A stretch of DNA of 64,000 nucleotides from Bullera alba (lineage: Eukaryota > Basidiomycota > Tremellomycetes > Tremellales > Bulleraceae), in the NCBI GenBank assembly GCA_001600095.1, contig BCIX01000001.1, positions 930,001 through 994,000 of the forward strand, given 5' to 3'. Below the pieces are notes generated by a model. The model was not told where the DNA came from and did no database searches. It was given only the letters and a program-made list of their open reading frames with translations. Both the position numbers and the translations under genes were made by a program. Below are positions 9,345 to 21,953 of the stretch, piece after piece (the first letter of the stretch is position 1; every line of letters starts with the position of its first letter).

Positions 9345-12300
9345 ATGTCACACTCGGCCCCATACGAGTTGGCGCCTCCAGTCGCTGTTTCCCACAGTCA
9401 ATCGCACACCGATGACAACAACAACAACATGATTTCGGCTACTACATCTGGTGAAGCCGCCTATCCAGCGCCCATCCACCCAAGTCAACAGGGGAAGTCC
9501 TCTCAAGGTGACATCAGTCGGAATGATAGCGGGTTCATCGGGTCCGCCAACAGCGAGCGCACTGTCGTTCAGCCTTCTTCCGAATCACCTTCGGTGGAGT
9601 CACCTCGATCCGACTCGACGTCCACTGCCTCCAGCGACGAACACGATGCCAGCGGGTCGTCAGACAACAACCAAGGTCCAAAGAAGCGATCCGGCAAAGG
9701 TGACGAGACGCCAACTGGATCTGCCGACTCTGAGCTCAAGACTCAACTAGAGGTGAGTGCTTTTGTATCATCAAAACAGTTTGCTGACCTGATGTAGCGA
9801 GACCAAGCTCTCCTCAAGTCTCGAGGACTTCTCACCCACCGATCCCTTCCCTTGGCCTACAAAGACCTCGCCGTTCGAGGTCAAGGTTCTATTGGCGAAA
9901 TTGCATATGCACCCACCGTCGGTGCCATCATCGCTCCCTGGACCAACAGAAAGTACAAGAAGAAGACAAAGAAGCTTGCGGCTGCACGAGCGGATCTCGA
10001 GGAGAAGCAGACCGGAGTCGCTCAACAGAACGGGCAGGACGAGGACCTAAAAAAGGGGGAACGATACCTCCTCAAGGATTTCAACGGTTTGGTCAAAGCC
10101 GGAGAGATGATGCTTGTCGTCGGCCGACCAGGCAGCGGGTGCACCACTTTCCTCAAGACCCTCGCTGGTCTTCACACTGGATACGCCGGTGTCGACGGTG
10201 ATATCATGTACGGAAACATGAAGTCGGGCAAAGACCTCAAAGCCTACCGAAGCGACGTCATCTTCAACTCGGAGGAGGATATTCACGACGCCAACTTGCT
10301 GGTAGGACGAACTCTCGACTTTGCCATTCGAATGAACACACCATCGCCGGCTGCTCGAATCCCAGGTGAAGAGGGGGGCGAGGCCATCTCTGCGGATGAG
10401 TACAGGAACAAGACCAAGGGAGAGCTCTTGAAGATGTTCGGTCTCGAGCACACCCACGACACCAAGGTCGGAGATCAATACGTGCGAGGTGTCTCCGGTG
10501 AGTCCACAAACGTTTCGTCCAGTACGAACACCGCTGACTTTGTTATCAGGTGGTGAAAAGAAGCGAGTGTCCATCGCCGAGGTCTTGACCAGTCAGGCTT
10601 CCGTTCAGATGTGGGACAACGCCACTCGAGGTCTCGACGCCGATACCGCCCTGCGATTCAACAAAGTCCTTAGGGTCATGACCGACGTCCAAAGGAACTC
10701 TACTGTCGTCAGTCTCTACCAGGCCGGTAACGGAATCTACGAGCAGTTCGACAAGGTCACCGTCATCGCCGAGGGACGTGTTCTGTATTACGGTCCACGA
10801 AAGGAAGCTAGGAAGCATTTCGAGGATCTTGGCTTTGTGCACCCAGACGGTGGTAACACTGCCGACTTCCTTACCTCTGTCACTGCCGTGAGTGTTCCTG
10901 TGGTCAAATGGCCTGGTCATCCGCTAACGAGGCGATTTAGACGAACGAACGAGAGATCAAGAAAGACCACGAGGGACCCGTCCCAACCACAGCTGCCGAA
11001 TTCGCCGAGGCGTACGCCAAATCAGACGTCGCCAAACGGATGCGAGATGAGCTGAATGCTCATCTCGAGCAGGAGGACGAGCTCAACAAAGTTACCGAGA
11101 ACGCACAAAGTGAATTGCAACTGCAGAAGCACAAGTGGGCTTTCAAGGGACGGCCCGAGAAGGTCAACTACTTCCAACAGGTTCACGCCGCGCTCATTCG
11201 AGACTACCAGCAACGATGGGGAGACCAATGGACTCTTTGGGCTCGACAAGGTACCACTCTTATCCAAGCGCTGCTCGTTGGTTCTCTCTTCTACGCCATC
11301 TCGGACACCACAGGTGGTCTTTTCTTGAGAGGGGGAACCATCTTTTTGCTCCTGCTCTACCCCTCCCTGATCAGTTTGTCCGAGACGACCGCCGCCTTCT
11401 CCGGTAGAGCCGTCATGGCAAAGCACAAGGCATTCAGCATGTACCGACCCTCGGCCTACTTGATGGCGCAGACCATCGGTGATCTACCCATCTTCTTCGT
11501 TCAAATCGTCATCTTCACCCTCATCATCTACTTCATGACTGGCCTGCAAAACGACCCGGGACTGTACTTCACCCTCTTACTATTCACGTATGTCACCACC
11601 TTGAGCACAACAGCGTTCTTCAGATGGATCGGTTACTCGTTCCCGACTTTCAACGACGCCTCAAAGGTCTCCGGTCTGATGTTCAGTGTGTTGGTCACAG
11701 TGAGTTTACCTTGTCTTCTGCCCGATTGATCAAGGCTAATCGAAGAATGTAGTACGCTGGTTACATCATCTATTCCCCTTACATGCACCCATGGTTCGCT
11801 TGGATCCGATGGATCAACCCGATCTACTACTCCTTCGAGGCCTTGATGATCAACGAGCTGGACGGTTTGACGTTAGAATGTGTGCCATCCCAGCTTGCAC
11901 CTTTCGGTTCACAGCAGTACGCCACCGGACCTCAAGGATGCGGTATCGCCGGTGCTGAACCCGGATCCACGAGAATTTTGGGCCGAGCTTGGGCGAACCA
12001 GGCGCTCGAGTTCTACAAGTCTCACGTATGGCGAAACTTCGGTATCGTCATCGCCCTCTGGATCTTCTGTCTGGTTATGGGTGCCATTGCCATCGAGCGT
12101 CTTCCAGCAGCCGGTTCCAACAAGGCCGTTCTTCTCTACCGACGAGGTGGTGGTGGCCGTTTCATCCGAGCCGCCGCTGCAGAAAACGAGGCTCGGGATG
12201 AGGAGCAGGGCAACCAGCCGACCCAGGCCGTCAACGAGAAGTCTGGTAGCAGGCAGAACGACAACGAGAACAGCAACAGCAACGGTGAAGGCTCAGGAGA

Positions 12301-14493
12301 GAACCCCGAGGACAAGGTCTACGCCGTCTCAACTACCTTTACCTGGAAAGATCTCACCTACATCGTTCAAGCTGGTGGTGAACCGAAAACACTGCTCGAC
12401 AAAGTGTCTGGTTACTGCAAGGCTGGTACTTTGACCGCTCTCATGGGCAGCTCCGGTGCTGGAAAGACGACGTTGATGGATGTGCTCGCTGCCAGAAAGA
12501 CGGATGGAGAGATCAAGGGAGAAGTCCTCATGAACGGACAAAAGCTGCCCGTCTCTTTCCAGCGAACTACCGGTTACTGTGAGCAGGTCGACGTCCACCT
12601 TCCCCAGGCTACCGTCAGAGAGGCCCTCGAGTTCTCAGCCCGACTTCGTCAACCTCGATCCGTATCGGAGAAGGAGAAACTCGCCTACGTCGACACGATC
12701 ATCGAGTTGCTTGAGCTCCAGGACATCGAGGATGCCATGATTGGCACGCCAGGTGCTGGATTGGGTGTCGAGCAGAGAAAGCGATTGACGATCGGTGTCG
12801 AGCTGGTCGCCAAGCCGACCTTGCTCTTCTTGGACGAGCCAACTTCCGGTCTCGACGGTCAATCCTCTTTCCTCATTGTCACCTTCCTGCGAAAGCTGGC
12901 TGCTGCCGGTCAAGCTGTGCTCTGCACGATTCACCAACCGTCGGCTTCGCTATTCTCCCGATTCGACCAGCTCCTGCTCTTGAAGTCGGGTGGAAAGACC
13001 GTCTACTTTGGTGCCATCGACCAGTTGAACGACTACTTCAGCAAGAACGGTATTGAGATTCCCAAGGACGTCAACCCTGCCGAGAGGATGATCGACGTCG
13101 TGTCCGGTAGTCTGTCCAAGGGCAAAGACTGGGCTGAGATCTGGCTCAACTCTGAGGAGAGCAAGGAGAGGCTGAAGGAACTGGAGGAGCTGAAGAAGGA
13201 GGGATCCAGCGACGAGCACAAAGAGAGAGCCGCCGAGGAGGATCAGTTCGAATACGCCTCTACGACTGTCTCTCAGCTCAAGTTGGTCACCAAACGAGCC
13301 TCAATCCAGCTGTGGCGAGATACGGAGTACGTCACCAACAAGGTCGCCCTTCACATCGGTTCTGCTCTTTTCAACGGTTTCTCGTGAGTACCCTTTCAGC
13401 GGTGGCAGTCCAGATTGATTGAATGCGGATTCCCCGATAGGTTCTGGATGATTGGCAATTCCAACGCGGATCTCCAAAACCGAATCTTCACCATCTTCCA
13501 GTTCATCTTTGTTGCTCGTGAGTATCAAGCCGAGTAATATTTTCGACCCCCTCTCTGACACCTTTTCTAGCCGGTGTGATTGCCCAGACGCAACCCAAGT
13601 TCATCGCCAACAGAGACATCTTCGAAACCCGAGAGAAGAAAGCCAAGATCTACTCCTGGTGGGCATTCTGCTTTGGTGAGATCGTCGCCGAGGTTCCATA
13701 CCTCTTGGTCTGTGCTCTGCTGTACTTTGCTCCTTGGTAAGTGAGACTCGTACCAATCCCTGACATGCAAGCTGACCTCTTCGCCACAGGTACCCTGTCG
13801 TCGGATTCAGCTTCTCTCCAAGGGTCGCCGGTCCTGTCTACCTCCAAATGACATTGTACGAGTTCCTGTACACCGGTATTGGTGAGTAAAATTCGCAAAT
13901 TGGCAGGAACAGCAATTGACACCGCGCTTCAGGTCAATTCGTTGCTGCCTACGCTCCCAACGCCGTCTTTGCCGCCCTAGTCAACCCATTGCTCATCGGT
14001 GTTCTGGTCATGTTCTGTGGTGTCCTCGTGCCATACCCCCAGATCACCGCTTTCTGGCGATACTGGCTGTACTACCTCAACCCTTTCAACTACCTCATCG
14101 GCGGACTGGTCGTTCCTATCGTCTGGGACGTTGATGTCCAGTGCAATGACCAAGAGTATGCCATTTTCGACCCACCCTCCGGACAGACCTGTGGCGCGTA
14201 CATGGAAGAGTTCCTGTCCACCAACCCGGGCTACCTGAACGACCCCAGTGCGACGGCAAACTGCCAATACTGCCAGTACTCCAAGGGAAGCGAGTACCTT
14301 GCCACCCTCAACTTGCCTAGATGGGTCTACGGCTGGAGAGACATCTGTCTCACTCTGTGAGTTGACTGTCCACAGAGTCTTTCATATACTCGCTGACATT
14401 CCTATTCTTTCTAGGCTTTTCGTCCTGTCCTCTTACGGCCTCGTGTTTGTTCTTCTCAAATTGCGATCGAAGCGATCCAAGACCGCCAGCTAG
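9345..14493 (+). CDS. PDR-type (ABCG) full-size multidrug efflux transporter
   Basis: Ten exons (9345-9752, 9798-10497, 10550-10887, 10941-11699, 11753-13383, 13441-13517, 13571-13736, 13790-13881, 13933-14356, 14415-14493) give 1,557 residues in the PDR order (NBD-TMD) twice. NBD1 has [10 protein letters not shown] near residue 245 (Cys replacing the Walker A Lys), the intact signature [10 protein letters not shown] near 370, and a Walker B with WDN instead of LDE. NBD2 has the canonical GSSGAGKTT near 968 and [13 protein letters not shown] near 1093, with a degenerate signature LGVEQRKR. This asymmetry is normal for fungal PDR pumps, which have one active ATP site. Membrane segments include those at 11270-11700 and 13430-14480. 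The N-terminal 130 residues are Ser-rich. Expected role: plasma-membrane export of azoles and other hydrophobic toxins. Confidence 0.96.
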
Positions 14494-14777
14494 ACGGTGC
14501 TTGCGTTCTGATCACCTCGGATAGATAAATAGCTTTGGCGTGTGGGCCCTAGACTAGAGGAGACGTCTGTTGGCGTTTCGTGTATCACCTATCGTAGAAG
14601 TCCGGACGTACAAAGACCCATATAATCATCATGCCGATGTATGCGATTCGTGTCTGCTTGGATCGAGGCGTACTGATTCATTCGTAATGCTACAAAGCTA
14701 CAAAGTAGTGGTCTATACAACTTTCATTCCTCCCTCGATTGATCGTAGCTTAGTGAAGTACGCATTTTGTAGATTCT
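14494..14777. other. Convergent 3' gap
   Basis: 284 bp between the transporter stop and the transcription-factor stop. AT-rich stretches suit 3' processing for both genes. No coding signal. Confidence 0.4.
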
Positions 14778-17700
14778 TCATCCCGTGGACATGGCCTGCG
14801 TCGGCTGATCTCCGTCCATCTTGATTCCAAACATGTTTGCCCAGAACTGATATGTGATCAGCTGTGTATGGCGCAGAACATGAGACCACGTGCAGCTTAC
14901 CTGAGGCAGGGCCATCTGTTCATTCATACCTTCTACGCCAAGAGACGGATAGACGTTGTCCGGCAATTGCTGGAACGGGCCATTCGTCATGTGCGGCTGA
15001 GAGATCAATAGCGGTGAAGGCTGTCTCTGGGTGAACTCGCCCAAACCCGGATTCGAGCCGATTCCCATACCCATACCCAGCGCTTGCGGCCCTGGGGATA
15101 GTACTGGCACCTCGGGGAACGCCCGGATCTGACTGAGGGGTGTGCCGGGGTGCAAAGACAACATGAAGTCTGGGGATGGCACGCCCAGCCCCCCGGATGT
15201 ACTGCCACTGCTACCACTACCGGGAGTGAAGCCGTATCCCTCTCCCAGAGTCTGGGAAGCACCGCCAGCATTTCCGAAAGCCGAGGTGGCGTTGGAGTAC
15301 CCCGAGGCAGTCTTGCTAGGTGTAATGGGTTCGGGAAGTGGCAGTTTGATTTGGATACTGTGATTCTGAGAGGCGCCCTCACCACCGGTACGTGCCCAAG
15401 TAGCAGACAGTCGACTTGGATCTTGAGACGATGTCGCAGAGCCAGGCGGAGCCATCTGAGACGTAGGCGATGTAAACTGCCGAGTAGCAGCGCTGTAGAG
15501 CGATAAGTCAGTGTCTTGTTCTCGGCTGTACGGCCACCCTGCACTCACGTCGCAAGCTTCTCGAGATTGACGAGTCCATTACACAGATCTCCTTGTACCG
15601 GGTGCGACGTGTTCCACGTCGACGACCGGTCTTCCAATACTGTGATACCAGCTCGGAGATCGGACTGACCATGCAGTGTTAGCACTTATTCTGGGACGTC
15701 ACTCCATTGCCGCTCACCAGACATCGCTTGGCCAATTCTGTCCCCGGTTGTCTGATTGCCATGAACGCGCAGACAGCTCCCGCTTGGAATGCCTGAGACG
15801 GCTGCGTCAACACCACCCAACATAGCACCAAATGAGCGACACACTCACCCTATATGACATGGTCCACCAATTCCAGAAGATACTCGCCCTCGCATATGAG
15901 CCCACAGTGTACGCCATGAGCAGTATGTGGGCGGCTCTGAGGCAGATCTCCGATGATTCTGGGTAAGCCGATGGGTCCAGACGTACGTATGGCCTATGCA
16001 GTACCATACTGTCGAAATGAAACATGTCAGTCAACTTGTCAAACTGAGAGTCGTCTGCACTTACACAATCATGAATGTCTTCATGCACAGCGCCAAGATC
16101 TGGTTGACGCGCTGTGGTGAGTGATCTCGACAAAGATTCTCCTCATTATCCTCGTCGACGACGAATCGCATACCCCTTGGAATGTGATTATACCAAGCAA
16201 AGATATCCTTGGCAAGGCGTACCGCATCCTCGTAGGTGTGTATTTTGTCTCGATCGTCGTCCATACCGCCAGAGTTGCCGCCACCACCGAATGTCTTGTG
16301 GGGAGGACCGGGATGATTTGCGTTCGCTGTTGGGTCAGGAGAGAACCAGCCGTAGATCGCGGATCGGGAGTATTGTCGGTCGACGTGGAAAATCCGGTTA
16401 AGCAATTCGTACGATGGGATGGTGATCTGGAAGTAGGCCGCATGGTAGGTGTTTTCGGTTGTTTCATTGTTAAGGACATTGGAAGGGGGCAGTACAGCGT
16501 AAGCACTTCCAGGGATGTCGGACAACTTGTCGTCTGTTCGATCTTGAGGCAAATTCGTCTGATAGAAATTGATAGCGCTCGGACGACCGAAGGACAAGCA
16601 GAGCAGTGCGTCGAAACCCGCCACAGTCCACCACATCCGTCGCCGCACTTCCGCGTCCCTCATCGAAGCTTTCGGGTCAAGAGACACCGGGTCAACGTGC
16701 AAGCCCATGGCGATACACTGGCGGATGAGAGAACCAGTTTGAGCCCAAGCATCGGGCACTCGCTCCGAGTTGAGCAGGTAGACATTGATAAGAATCTGAG
16801 CGTTATCAGCACAAGACCCAGGGCCATGGTACGGTAAACTGCTTACTTGTGCTTGGATAGTGTAGATGCTCGGATTTGATAAGAAGGAGCAAAGTCTCAA
16901 AGCTTGATAAGCTCCAGATACTACGAGACATTAGTCCTAGCTAATGGTTTGATAAGAGATCAACTCACAGTACAGCTCGCTCTGCAAGCGACTGCTCGTC
17001 AGATCTTTCGGATCTCTAGCCATAGTTGGCTTGGCCTCCTTCGCCGATGACAGGTCTGGATGTCCAAAGATCTCGGCTCTTGTAGCGCGCATCACACAAC
17101 CTGCGGCTGCGGTGAGCAGCAAGGCCGATTGAAACAGAGCAGACACTCACCAAGGGAGCAGATCATGAGGAACAGTGAAAGCGACGAAAGAGGCACGTTG
17201 AGCTTCTCTGCTGTGGACATTGCGAAGAAACGTCTGTACTCGGTCTCGAGGGTAGGACTATCGACCAGTCAGCACAGCCTGTATCCGTCGAGAAGCGACC
17301 TTACACATGCCAGGCGAGGAAGAAAGAGCATACTTCGTCTTTCCAGCATTGAAGCAAGCTGGCGACACAGGTCAGCTGATGTGTACATGGACGACCTTTG
17401 AAGCTTACACCTCAGACTGCTCCTTGTTCGGCAACAGGCCAATGATTTCACCGGAGAAGTTCTCGTGCGACCAGATAGTGGTGAAGGGGAACGTCTTGCG
17501 GGTATCGGGAAAGACACCGGTAAATCCAGCGTCCTCCGGAACTGACAAGAGGTCTTGGCCATCCGTGGTGGACCCGGGTGGCCGCTTGTCAGAGGTGATC
17601 TCGCGTAACTGTCAATCAAGCACCGTCATCAGCTTCTGTCAATATCCACTTGATATTGAGGGGTCACCGGACTCACCCTTCTCAACATCGATTTGCCCGC

Positions 17701-19871
17701 TGTTGCGCCAAGGAAGGTCTTTCTGCCAATCTGGTCATACACCATCTCCTCCCCTGGCAGCAGATATGTTGTGTATGGCTCGGCTCGATAGTCTTTCTCG
17801 CCACTATCGGCATTGCCCCTCGAACCTCCTTCGCCATCGGCTGGATGTCCCGTTCCGCCGGGATATCCGCCGTCAGTCGACGTATCGCTTTCTCGACGCT
17901 CATTCACAGTGATAGCAGGAGCGGAAGACGTTTTGCCAGCGGCAACCAGGTGATTCTCTGCATTACCGCCGTTAGCAGCAGCTGCCGATGCCACTGCCGC
18001 CATTGCCGCCTCGTCGATCTTGAATCGGGCGAATCGGTCAACGATGACCCGCCGTTTCTTGTTGTCGGGCTCGCCGTCCACGTTGGGGGTTGCAGACCCA
18101 CCAATGGCAGCGGTGGCTTCTGAGCCTTCGGCTTTAACGACATTGCTGGCAGCGGCGTTTGCTGCGGCGACGGCAGCTTTGCTGGGATTCTTCTGACGGA
18201 GCTCCCTGACTACTTGCTCCAATTCGGCTATACGCTTTCGCAGACGGTCGGATTCGGCCACATCTGGATCGCTCATATCTCGGACTTCGTCGACTTCGTA
18301 AACGCAGGTTCCAGTCTAGATCATCTTGTCAGCAAGCACTGAGAGAGGTGTCTGGGTACGCGCTCACTATTCCAAGTGCGGTACATCGCGAGCATGGACG
18401 CTTCCGATCGCACTAACAAGTCATCAGCGGCAGTCGAAAGCCGGGTAGTCTCCCAACTCACTTTTCGCTTGTGGTTGTGACATGGCACACAAGACCTAAT
18501 TGTCCTATTTCTCTTCCTCTTCCTATGGTCGACCTTCTCTTCGTCACCGTCGTTATCCCCATCATCGTCGGCCAGCTCGGTCGTCGAATCCGCAGGTGTC
18601 AACTTGACCTTCTTCGCTGGTTGTTGTGGTGATGATGGCCTCGACATGTCCGCGTCACTCTGCGCTTCCACGTTTTTCTTTCCCTTGCCCGATTTTCCCT
18701 TCTTCCCGCGTTTACGACCCTCGCTAGTAGCTTTACTGTCGCTATCCGCGGTTGGGGGTGGTTCGTCGTCGGTCGTGCGGGATATTGTGCTTCGCCTGCT
18801 GTCCACTCCTCCGCCTTCTTCGCTGATTGTGCTCATGCCGGGAAAGGGCAGACCACGGGTGGATGCCGGGTCATGGCTCGACGATGTTGGTTGACCGGGA
18901 TGAACACCAGCACTATTTGGACGGCTGCCGTCGTCGTGCTGATCGAGGGAGTTGCGACCTGAATCCCGCCAGTTGAACTGAAGCGAGGGGTCGGGTCTGA
19001 ACGGGCCGGGGTTTGGATACATCCCATATTGACCTTCTCGATGGCTTTCCGCGGCCTGATACGGGTTACGTTGGTCGTTATAGCTCAAAGCCATCCTAGG
19101 GTCTACACTGCGAGCTTGAGCGAGATGCCCCATTTGACCAGAAACCGATCCAGCAGAACCGAAAGACCCAGCACGGCTGTTGACTCCGGATGTTGCCTCA
19201 AGCTGCTGTAGAGAGTCTCTCCTTCGTCTGTTCTCGGGCGATTCTTCCCCACTATTTTCGCCATAAGGCCCTTGACTTGGAATCCCTCGTCCTGTTTCCA
19301 CTTGTTGTAGCTGCTGTTGCTGTTGGAGTGGCGTCTGCAGGGGTGGAGGTGGGTTCCCAGCCATGAGCCCATATCGATTGAAGTGATCATGACTATGACC
19401 TGGTGCGATGCCTGCGGTCGGATGATTTGGCGAGGTCAGATTATGAGAAGTGGGAAATGGCGATGGGAGGTGTGTATGGGTGTGATGTCTTGGAGAGGCC
19501 GTGTAAGGCGTATATGATGGTCCTGCAAGATGTGGACCGGAGGGAATCTGCGGCTGCGGGTATGCGGGTGCGGATGACGACTGCGAGCCGTATCTGGGCG
19601 AGGGGAGATGGTGACTGTAAGCGACAGAAGATAATGGTGCCTGTGTGTGCTGTGAGAAACTATCCTCCATCATTCGGCCATGGGGCTGACTTCGGGGCAA
19701 CGCGGTACTCGGCAGATTTGGTGTCAGCTGGTGTGATTGCTGATGCTGATGTTGGTGACGGTGCGGGTGCGGGTGTGGGTGAGGCTGCTGCTGCTGCTGC
19801 GGGGTTCGTGATTGTTGGTGAGTCACTGGATGGGCCGGACTGATATGCCCATTAAACTGATTGTTGTTCAT
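14778..19871 (-). CDS. Zn2Cys6 fungal-specific transcription factor
   Basis: A long multi-exon gene. Exon 1 (18462-19871) encodes a roughly 450-residue disordered N-terminus with Gln/His/Pro runs, then a Lys/Arg-rich patch. The zinc cluster spans exons 1-3 (exon 2 is 18368-18412, exon 3 is 17677-18315). It reads CVPCHNHKRKCDRKRPCSRC followed by eight residues and the last Cys, i.e. the canonical CX2CX6CX5CX2CX8C. A short coiled coil (LRKRIAELEQVVRELRQ) follows for dimerisation. Later exons carry the fungal_trans regulatory domain, including QILINVYLLNSERVPDAW and RRRMWWTVAGFDALLCLSFG. The last exons encode a Gly/Ser/Pro tail ending QAMSTG. The gene converges on the PDR pump and could regulate it, but position alone does not show that. 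The exact exon edges between 15550 and 17600 are less certain than the ends. Confidence 0.92.
19741..19800 (-). repeat. Trinucleotide/hexanucleotide repeat coding Gln and His-Pro runs
   Basis: Within exon 1 of the Zn2Cys6 factor. CTG/GTG-rich repeats on the plus strand encode, on the minus strand, a Gln run followed by alternating His-Pro and His-Gln. This kind of tract is length-variable between strains. Confidence 0.85.
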
Positions 19872-21953
19872 ACTGTCACACCTCCTGATTGTACTCGCAC
19901 ACGCGACTGCAGCTCGAGCGATGGGTTCTCATGTGTTCGTCGGATGTTGAGGGTATCTCGTCACATATGCTGGATCGAAGATCACCTGGTCGAGCCGGTC
20001 GAGCCTGGATCCATGGGAACTCAATGACGATTCTAGCTAGAAGCTGATGTTCACCTGGGACGGAGTAAATCAGTGTGCATTCTGCGGTATGCAGACCGAC
20101 GCCAGAAGGATGAGATGGATGCAGATGTGAGGACTATGCACACGAGCGATCACGATGGTGGATGGATGCTGGACTGGATGTTGTCGGTGTGAGACTGGAA
20201 GCAGATCTCTTCTCAGGCCCAGGGTGTAAATCGGTTTAGGGTTTACCAGTTGTAGGGTGAGGTGAGTACCGCTAATAATTGAGTGATGACGGGCGTAAAG
20301 GCGGATGCGCTCAAGTTCGAGATGAGTTGGGCGAGTATGGACAACGATAAAGCAAGCTCAATACGAAGACGTTGTACAGGACGAGTATCGATCCGCTGGC
20401 AGAGAGCATCGCGGTGACGAGATGGAGTGGAAGTGGCCCCCATATGTTCCCATCGCATTAGACAATTAGGCATAAATCTTCCTCCTTAGCCATTAAGCTA
20501 CATCGAAAGGAGCAGCAGGGAGAGGCAGAGGAGCTCTGGACCGGCATCATTGAGGTACTCAAACTTACTCGCCGACATGGATATCCTAGGATGTCCTGGG
20601 CCGGCCCTTGTCGTAGCCTGTCGTCCTATGTCGGGCCGCTGTATAAGGCTGTATATGCATACATGCCCGGAGCTCGTTCTTGAGGCCTGAGGGATGGATA
20701 TTGCGATATTGGATCCTCCTCGCGCTCGTCAGGCTCGTCGTCGGCGCACGTCGTCTGTCATACCAGCTACAAATCAAGTGCGTAATTTACTTGGGCTGCC
20801 GCCTGCTTCAGCCTTTAGCAGGCTTAGAGCTACTTCGGTCACTTGATCTGTCTCTGGTTCCATCAGACGCTCAGGCCATGATCAATGAATCGATGATCAG
20901 CTGAAAAGCAGGGTGTACGTGATCCCCACGGAAGTCTCAATGCTTCCACGAGATCACGCCTGCGGACAACATCATGTCGAGATAAGTTAGGTCAAGACTG
21001 GTCAAGAGCTGTCAAGAGTGGTAGAGAGAGGTCAGGGCTGGTCAGGGGACTCCAGAGGGCTCCAGTCTGGACTAATCCTCGATCAGATAACTACTGTAGA
21101 CGCTCATTACAATCTCCGGAAAAATCCCGCATAGATGATGACTATGACGACCCGCAGCGACCCGCCAGCACCGAGACAGAGTCGCGGACCAAGGCGCTTC
21201 AAGCTTCAAGGCGCTTCCGTATGTAGAACAACTTCAACAGCAGCTGTAGGGATTTGGGAGCAGTTGAGACCCGTCGTGATCCTGCCTGTCTCTCTTCGTA
21301 TAGCTGGCACCGATGTCGCATGAGAACTCCCCGAACATTGTACAGCTCAGAGGAGGTGAGATAGGGTGAGAGGAGGGAGAGGAGGGGCAGCAGAGGACGG
21401 GATGGGACGGGAGAGGATGAGCGACAATCAAGTGTAGCATGACGAGAGCAAGCGATCAGCGGTGTCGGATCCCGCAGGATCCCGCGGAAGCGAATGCTAT
21501 CTGTCCCTTAGATCATCTTCACTAGCGCGACGGCTCGCGACGGCGCAACCCGGCGCTACCCGGCGCAGCCGACCGATGGTGAACTCGAAAGTCATGATCG
21601 CCAACACGAGCCAACACGATCGCTATCGCGCATCACCTGCCACCTAACACTTCCCGATTATTTAATATATTGTAATGGTCATTGAACTCGTTCATAAGTA
21701 CAAGTCGACACGTAGCTATAGGACCAGCAAAAGACTTCGAAGCTGCTTGAGTAGGTACAAATGGGTAGTACTGATTCGCAACGACGCAATGAGGCGTACG
21801 CCCGGGGTCGATGGTACGATAAGCTTACAACAGAAAACTCATGTCGGTGAGAAAAAAGAGCATGAACAGGAACGAAGAGGAACGAAGAACAAAGAAAGTC
21901 GCTCCGGAGGCGTTTCGACAGTAGTGTCTCAACAGGTCTCAACTCTCGAGTAT
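19872..21953. other. Long intergenic region, 2.1 kb
   Basis: The largest gap in the window. It should contain the upstream region and 5' leader of the Zn2Cys6 factor and the 3' side of the next gene. I found no frame with coherent splice signals or a recognisable domain, and no tRNA T-arm. It holds the period-10 repeat array at 20991-21050, an imperfect GC-rich repeat near 21525-21570, and a TTTAGGGTTTACC stretch near 20232. Long upstream regions are common for fungal regulators. Confidence 0.5.
20991..21050. repeat. Degenerate tandem repeat, period 10 bp, six units
   Basis: Six consecutive 10-bp units, aligned without gaps, all beginning GT and mostly GTCAAG or GTCAGG: GTCAAGACTG, GTCAAGAGCT, GTCAAGAGTG, GTAGAGAGAG, GTCAGGGCTG, GTCAGGGGAC. 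It lies about 1.1 kb upstream of the Zn2Cys6 gene start. Confidence 0.75.

Noticed and set aside
15005..15544. Overlapping His/Arg-rich frame on the minus strand at the end of the Zn2Cys6 gene
   Set aside because: It is a shifted reading of the Gly/Ser/Pro-rich last exons; the other frame connects through proper introns to the regulator domain.
20225..20250. TTTAGGGTTTACC stretch as an internal telomere-like repeat
   Set aside because: Only one and a half units are present, within chance expectation for a 2-kb region.
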